A stretch of DNA of 32,575 nucleotides from positions 1 through 32,575 of IMG/VR virus record IMGVR_UViG_3300003886_000030. The stretch is one strand, 5' to 3'. Below are positions 29,810 to 32,575 of the stretch, one piece after another. The translations under genes and the position numbers were made by a program. Numbering within the stretch: position 1 is the first letter of the stretch; every line of letters starts with the position of its first letter. Source of the DNA: a virus. The notes beneath the pieces are model-generated. The model saw only the letters and a program-made list of their open reading frames with translations. It was not told the DNA's origin and made no database searches.

Positions 29810-29949
29810 GTGTAAACGGGGGTGCCATTTTTATTTTTTGGATAGTTCCTTGTGAATTATAAAAAACTTGAAAATCACTCTTGCAATCCTCTTTTTAACA
29901 ATCTGTGAACTCTCAGTATTACCTTTTTTAATGTGGATTATTAGCTAAA

Positions 29950-30150
29950 ATGTTAACGCTAACCGAGCTTAGAGCGCAATTTGAAGTAATGGCAGAATTA
30001 AATAAATTCGACGTCGAGCTTGATGAAAATTTTGAATATAAAACAGAGCCAAGAAACACATTTTTGCTCTGGGCTGGCTATTGGGAATGCGCCAAAATTA
30101 ATGGCGTTATCGATAAAAAGTCAATGTGGATTGATGCCGTTGCCAAATAA
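29950..30150 (+). CDS. Small hypothetical phage protein
   Basis: 66 aa: LTLTELRAQFEVMAELNKFD, then a central NTFLLWAGYWECAKINGVID and an end MWIDAVAK. The layout (a short helix, acidic stretch, then NTxLLWAGYWECAK) resembles many small early phage proteins without known role, as I remember them. The ribosome site is weak (GTGGA upstream). It overlaps the next gene by 17 bp in another frame, which suggests tight packing of an operon. Confidence 0.6.
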   Translation: MLTLTELRAQFEVMAELNKFDVELDENFEYKTEPRNTFLLWAGYWECAKINGVIDKKSMWIDAVAK

Positions 30151-30286
30151 ATTAGATATAACATTAATCGTTTCATTGGGATTTATGTTAGCCGCGCTTT
30201 ATTTTAACAGCGGGAGCTGTATTTTTGTTAGTCTTATATTGCTCTTGATTCGCGTTATTTTGGAGATACACTATCAAAAAGAATAA
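30134..30286 (+). CDS. Small two-helix membrane protein
   Basis: 50 aa from the ATG at 30134: MPLPNKLDITLIVSLGFMLA, with hydrophobic segments at about 9-22 and 29-43 and a charged end EIHYQKE. A longer in-frame reading from 30020 only overlaps the previous gene and is not preferred. GTGGA stands 3 nt upstream of the start, a weak site. It overlaps the next gene by 14 bp. No function assigned. Confidence 0.5.
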   Translation: MPLPNKLDITLIVSLGFMLAALYFNSGSCIFVSLILLLIRVILEIHYQKE

Positions 30287-30452
30287 AGAAAAGTTAATCC
30301 GCAGGTTTGAAAAATGGCCGCGAGAATATGCATGCGACATTATCGCGCTCAAAGATCGAGAGCAGATGATTGAGGCCATGAAGCTTGTGCCCGATCACTT
30401 TAAACAAATGGCCGGGCGACATGTTAATTCTATGTTGCGCAAACTTAAATAA
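30273..30452 (+). CDS. Small conserved-looking phage protein with apparent ATC start
   Basis: 59 aa. The body RRFEKWPREYACDIIALKDR, EQMIEAMKLVPDHF and KQMAGRHVNSMLRKLK has the layout of small phage proteins with ...I...R.EM...VP.H....V..HV..... at the end. In this frame a stop lies at 30246, and no ATG, GTG or TTG occurs until 30366, inside the protein. GGAG (30262-30265) stands exactly 7 nt before ATC at 30273, so ATC may be the start; otherwise the ribosome would have to shift from the overlapping membrane-protein frame. It is 13 bp ahead of the Tad2-like gene. A sequencing error is the third option. Confidence 0.6.
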   Translation: MKKNKEKLIRRFEKWPREYACDIIALKDREQMIEAMKLVPDHFKQMAGRHVNSMLRKLK

Positions 30453-30465
30453 AATGGAGATAAAA

Positions 30466-30951
30466 ATGAGCGGTAAAGTAAAGGGAAACCAATTTAACCT
30501 ATTAGATAATACAGAGCTATATATTGGCACTAAAACTTCTATGGCAAAAGAGATGAATAGAGCTGATTATAACAGGTTTCGTGGCTGGAGCTTACCGGAC
30601 AATGAAGACGGTAATGATAATGGGTATATCGTACAATATGCTAATGGTTATGTGTCGTGGAGTCCAGCAGATCAGTTTAATGAGGCGTACAAAAAGACTA
30701 GTGGGTTAAGTTTTGGCTTAGCCATAGACGCGATGAAAAAAGGAAAAGCAGCAAGGCGATTAGGGTGGAACGGAATAGGAATTTTTATCGGCATCCAATA
30801 TCCGTCAAATCTTAGCAAGATGACATCCCCGTATCTATTTATCGACACTACGGGGCTTAAGACGTCAAATGAAGACGCCCCAAAAAGCTTAGTTCCATGG
30901 CTAGCGTCTCAAACCGACATGCTGTCAACTGACTGGGTAATACTGGACTAA
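30466..30951 (+). CDS. tad2: Tad2-like (DUF2829) anti-Thoeris protein
   Basis: 161 aa from the ATG at 30466 (GGAG 6 nt upstream). Residues 80-161 are the DUF2829 domain: LSFGLAIDAMKKGKAARRLGWNG, PYLFIDTTG and VPWLASQTDMLSTDWVIL. An extra N-terminal domain (1-75; IGTKTSMAKEMNRADYNRF, RGWSLP, YANGYVSWSP) is one I recall from longer phage DUF2829 proteins. Tad2 proteins are known to bind and sequester the signal nucleotide made by Thoeris, so that the effector is not triggered. The gene is last in the Cro-led operon and ends at a terminator. The symbol is by domain only; ligand binding is untested. Confidence 0.82.
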   Translation: MSGKVKGNQFNLLDNTELYIGTKTSMAKEMNRADYNRFRGWSLPDNEDGNDNGYIVQYANGYVSWSPADQFNEAYKKTSGLSFGLAIDAMKKGKAARRLGWNGIGIFIGIQYPSNLSKMTSPYLFIDTTGLKTSNEDAPKSLVPWLASQTDMLSTDWVILD

Positions 30952-30961
30952 ATTAGCGCCC

Positions 30962-31000
30962 GGCTATTCTCATCCATTATTTTTTTGGCTGAGAATAGCC
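30962..31000 (+). terminator. Terminator of the Cro-Tad2 operon
   Basis: GGCTATTCTCA (30962-30972) and TGAGAATAGCC (30990-31000) form a perfect 11-bp stem with a 17-base T-rich loop, followed by TTTATT. It lies 10 bases after the Tad2-like stop and just before the end of the convergent minus-strand gene at 31019, so it may work on both. Confidence 0.78.
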
Positions 31001-31018
31001 TTTATTCGAGAATATCAG

Positions 31019-31198
31019 TTAATTTTCAAAAATTTCACGACCGCAAAAACAGCAAAATTTCATATTATGACCTCTTGGACTGCCTTCTTCCAAGTAAAAA
31101 TTTTCCTGACAATCTGTCAAATAGCTCCCTCTATTTTCGTCTTCAATTGATGACTCTTTAACCCATTTGCATTGAGTTTTTTCGCTTAATTTTTCCAT
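31019..31198 (-). CDS. Small zinc-ribbon phage protein (59 aa)
   Basis: 59 aa, starting MEKLSEKTQCKWVKESSIED. A cysteine at 10, then TDCQENFYLEEGSPRG and MKFCCFCGREIFEN, give a metal-binding CxxC ribbon (about 47-50) with paired cysteines near 10 and 29. The pattern W...T.C...F.LE.G.P....MKFCP(Y/F)CGK is very common in small early phage proteins. GGGAA lies 6 nt before the ATG at 31198. It is last of the O-P operon. Role unknown; such ribbons often contact nucleic acid or protein. Confidence 0.8.
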   Translation of the reverse strand: MEKLSEKTQCKWVKESSIEDENRGSYLTDCQENFYLEEGSPRGHNMKFCCFCGREIFEN

Positions 31199-31235
31199 TT
31201 CTATTTCCCAGTTTAATTTTACAGGCGGAGAATAG

Positions 31236-31448
31236 CTAATATTGTTTTTTTACAAAATCTCGATAAATTGTTACTGAGCAATCGCTATTGTGCTTACTAT
31301 CCGAGCAGCCGCAAAATAAACACTCTGCATTTGCTCCCGCATAAGGCTGAATCATGCAGTTTAGAATGTGATCATTGCATATTTCCAATAACCCACTGAT
31401 AACCCCGTCTTTTAATTTCATCTCATTAGTCATATTCAAATTTCCCAT
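31236..31448 (-). CDS. Small Cys/His-rich protein in the replication operon
   Basis: 70 aa. AECLFCGCSDSKHNSDCSVT near the C-terminus is a CxxC...H...C metal site of the type seen in small phage proteins; an upstream helix carries GVISGLLEICNDHILNC. AAGGAA stands 6 nt before the ATG at 31448, within a 17-base sequence also found at the start of the 168-aa gene (29290-29306). It follows the helicase loader by 14 bp. Function unknown. Confidence 0.75.
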   Translation of the reverse strand: MGNLNMTNEMKLKDGVISGLLEICNDHILNCMIQPYAGANAECLFCGCSDSKHNSDCSVTIYRDFVKKQY

Positions 31449-31462
31449 TTTAATTTCCTTGT

Positions 31463-32122
31463 TTAATTTACGCCGTTTATTGCGGCTCTAACCTTCGCTA
31501 TCCGGCCGCTTAACTTAGCATCATCACTAACGCTTGACGTGGACAGTAGTTTTGATATAGCCCGCCCGCTGTCGCTTATATCTGAGGCTGGGTGGGCTAA
31601 CACATATTTCTGGCTAATTTTTTTGCTTTTAAAGGCGTCGTTTACGGCTGCGCTCCTTTTTTGCTCGTCCGAGCCCAGAGATACCGACCACCGAGCTGGC
31701 TTTAGTTCTTTTCGCGCCTGCTCGACTAACGATAAGTAAATCTCCCTAAAGGCCATTTTTGCGCCCTGCTTGTCTTTAGCCTTTAGAATTTCCTGTGCAA
31801 GAAAAAACGCTTCAGAGGTTTCTTCTGTCCAAACAACAGTTTCAGACTCGCATCTGGATTTAAGCGCCATTGCCCACGCTTCATTTTCCCCCGGACGACC
31901 GTCCATTTTCATCAAAAATTCGATTATATCCGCTGGTTTAGGGGTGAATTTCGATGTCTTTTCGTGTTGACTTAAGGCTTTCAAGACTAACGGCAAGGGA
32001 TAGGGCTTAAGCGACGCCCACCATCGCTTCATTGCGGTATCGCTAACTGATGCCCGGTAATCAATAACTTCAACAACAGCTTTTAACTCAGCTTCAAATT
32101 TTTTATACTCGTCGCCTGTCAT
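31463..32122 (-). CDS. Lambda P-like helicase loader
   Basis: 219 aa directly after the initiator, overlapping it by 4 bp. The N-terminal half has the pattern of phage replicative helicase loaders of the P type: VSDTAMKRWWASLKPYPLPLVLKALSQHEK then KFTPKPADIIEFL. The C-terminal part is helical with MAFREIYLSLVEQARKEL. There is no Walker A motif, so it is not DnaC/AAA-like. P-type proteins bring host DnaB to O at the origin. The assignment rests on gene order and this pattern. Confidence 0.78.
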   Translation of the reverse strand: MTGDEYKKFEAELKAVVEVIDYRASVSDTAMKRWWASLKPYPLPLVLKALSQHEKTSKFTPKPADIIEFLMKMDGRPGENEAWAMALKSRCESETVVWTEETSEAFFLAQEILKAKDKQGAKMAFREIYLSLVEQARKELKPARWSVSLGSDEQKRSAAVNDAFKSKKISQKYVLAHPASDISDSGRAISKLLSTSSVSDDAKLSGRIAKVRAAINGVN

Positions 32123-32575
32123 TTTTCAACTTCCCCGTTTATATAATTTCCATCAAAATCATCACGCGCCCAGTCAGGGATTTCGCTGTTATCAATTCCG
32201 GTGGATTTTGTTGATTTATCCGACTCACTCATCCATTCGCATTTAAAGCCCCGCCACCCGCTCGACTCGGCCTTGGCAATGCAAACGGACACGGTAAAGC
32301 CTAAGTCTACGGCTAGGTGCAATTCCTTCCCCGTGGTGTCAATTGCTGACTGACTTATCGACCCCTTGTTACGCTTTTTCATGATTAACCAATCTTTTAG
32401 CAGTTTTTCGTCTGGCTTTTCAGGCCAAGAATCAAAATTTAGTTTTTTAATATTTTTAGGCTTGATCTTTTTTGTCTCTGTCTCTGTCTCTGTCTCTGTC
32501 TCTGTCTCTGTCTCTGTCTCTGTCTCTGTCTCTGTCTCTGTCTCTGTCTCTAGAGGATCACATTGATATCGACCT
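32119..32575 (-). CDS. O-like replication initiator, C-terminal part
   Basis: Continuation of the gene that starts at 399; 32485-32575 repeats the left end. After the Glu-Thr linker the sequence KKIKPKNIKKLNFDSWPEKP, LLKDWLIMKKRNKGSISQSA, LAVDLGFTVSVCIAKAESS and GWRGFKCEWM is the typical C-terminal domain of phage O-like and DnaT-like replication proteins (W...P...L.DW...RK..K...S...I), expected to contact the helicase loader. It ends 3 nt into the P-like gene. The in-frame join was checked by codon phase across the junction. Confidence 0.85.
   Translation of the reverse strand, partial: GRYQCDPLETETETETETETETETETETETETETKKIKPKNIKKLNFDSWPEKPDEKLLKDWLIMKKRNKGSISQSAIDTTGKELHLAVDLGFTVSVCIAKAESSGWRGFKCEWMSESDKSTKSTGIDNSEIPDWARDDFDGNYINGEVEK
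32473..32550. repeat. (TGTCTC)13 microsatellite
   Basis: Thirteen perfect 6-bp units in the circular map (eleven of them repeated at 1-66). On the coding minus strand the unit is GAGACA, giving Glu-Thr 13 times in the initiator. The 6-bp period preserves the frame whenever units are gained or lost. No interruption is present, which suggests recent slippage or selection for uniformity. Confidence 0.95.

Noticed and set aside
32366-32566. Plus-strand frame with a long Ser-Val repeat
   Set aside because: It is only the other strand of the TGTCTC tract in the initiator gene, has no ribosome site, and the opposite frame continues through the circular joint with recognisable domains on both sides.
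32485-32575. True physical terminal repeat of packaged DNA
   Set aside because: A 91-base overlap that includes a microsatellite is more simply an assembly closure; headful-type packaging genes predict much longer and permuted ends.

Overview
The window is one complete, circularly closed phage genome. Its first 91 bases are repeated exactly as its last 91 (1-91 = 32485-32575), so the unique length is 32484 bp and the gene cut by the window edge closes in frame across the joint. The virion genes follow the P22 order: small terminase, large terminase, portal, scaffold, coat, gp4-like proteins, gp10-like protein, then three large ejection-type proteins. A short-tailed (podovirus-like) phage is therefore the best reading. 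The lambda O/P-type replication genes, sigma-70-like promoters, lipoprotein signal and P21-type holin suggest a Gram-negative, probably gammaproteobacterial, host. The sequence is AT-leaning. I see no integrase, no classical CI repressor, no tRNA and no CRISPR.

Layout, minus strand unless stated. (a) 402-602 is a small XRE-type regulator, followed by the O-like initiator (399 down through the joint to 32119), the P-like helicase loader (31463-32122) and two small Cys-rich proteins. A promoter and two 20-bp tandem repeats precede the regulator. (b) On the plus strand, 765-2080 holds a small membrane protein, a tiny basic protein and a secreted FN3-like protein. (c) 3263-2164 is the lysis region: TTG-started holin, 100-aa M15 endolysin, lipoprotein and DUF1353 protein. 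A plus-strand two-helix membrane protein with a strong ribosome binding site sits beside it. (d) 22305-3499 is the virion operon, with a terminator directly behind the coat gene. (e) 26983-22424 is a recombination operon with a YqaJ/lambda-Exo nuclease, driven by TTGACA-17-TATAGT and ended by a strong terminator. (f) 29292-27164 holds accessory genes, including a protein resembling only the C-terminal part of SPFH proteins. (g) On the plus strand, 29478-30951 is an operon that starts with a Cro-like repressor, probably leaderless, and ends with a Tad2-like (DUF2829) anti-Thoeris protein and a terminator.

The genes form three working groups: a replication module whose origin appears to lie inside the initiator gene, as in lambda; a packaging, capsid and ejection module; and two regulatory switch points (around 603-765 and 29293-29478). 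The second switch has nearly identical divergent promoters. The most unusual points are: an origin built of 11-bp GATATC iterons beside a (TGTCTC)13 microsatellite that encodes a (Glu-Thr)13 linker; an ejection protein expanded by 55-residue (5 x 11) repeats; a LamG fibre with eleven 22-residue repeats; a conserved-looking small gene that seems to start at ATC; and the truncated SPFH-like protein next to an uncharacterised 168-aa switch protein.
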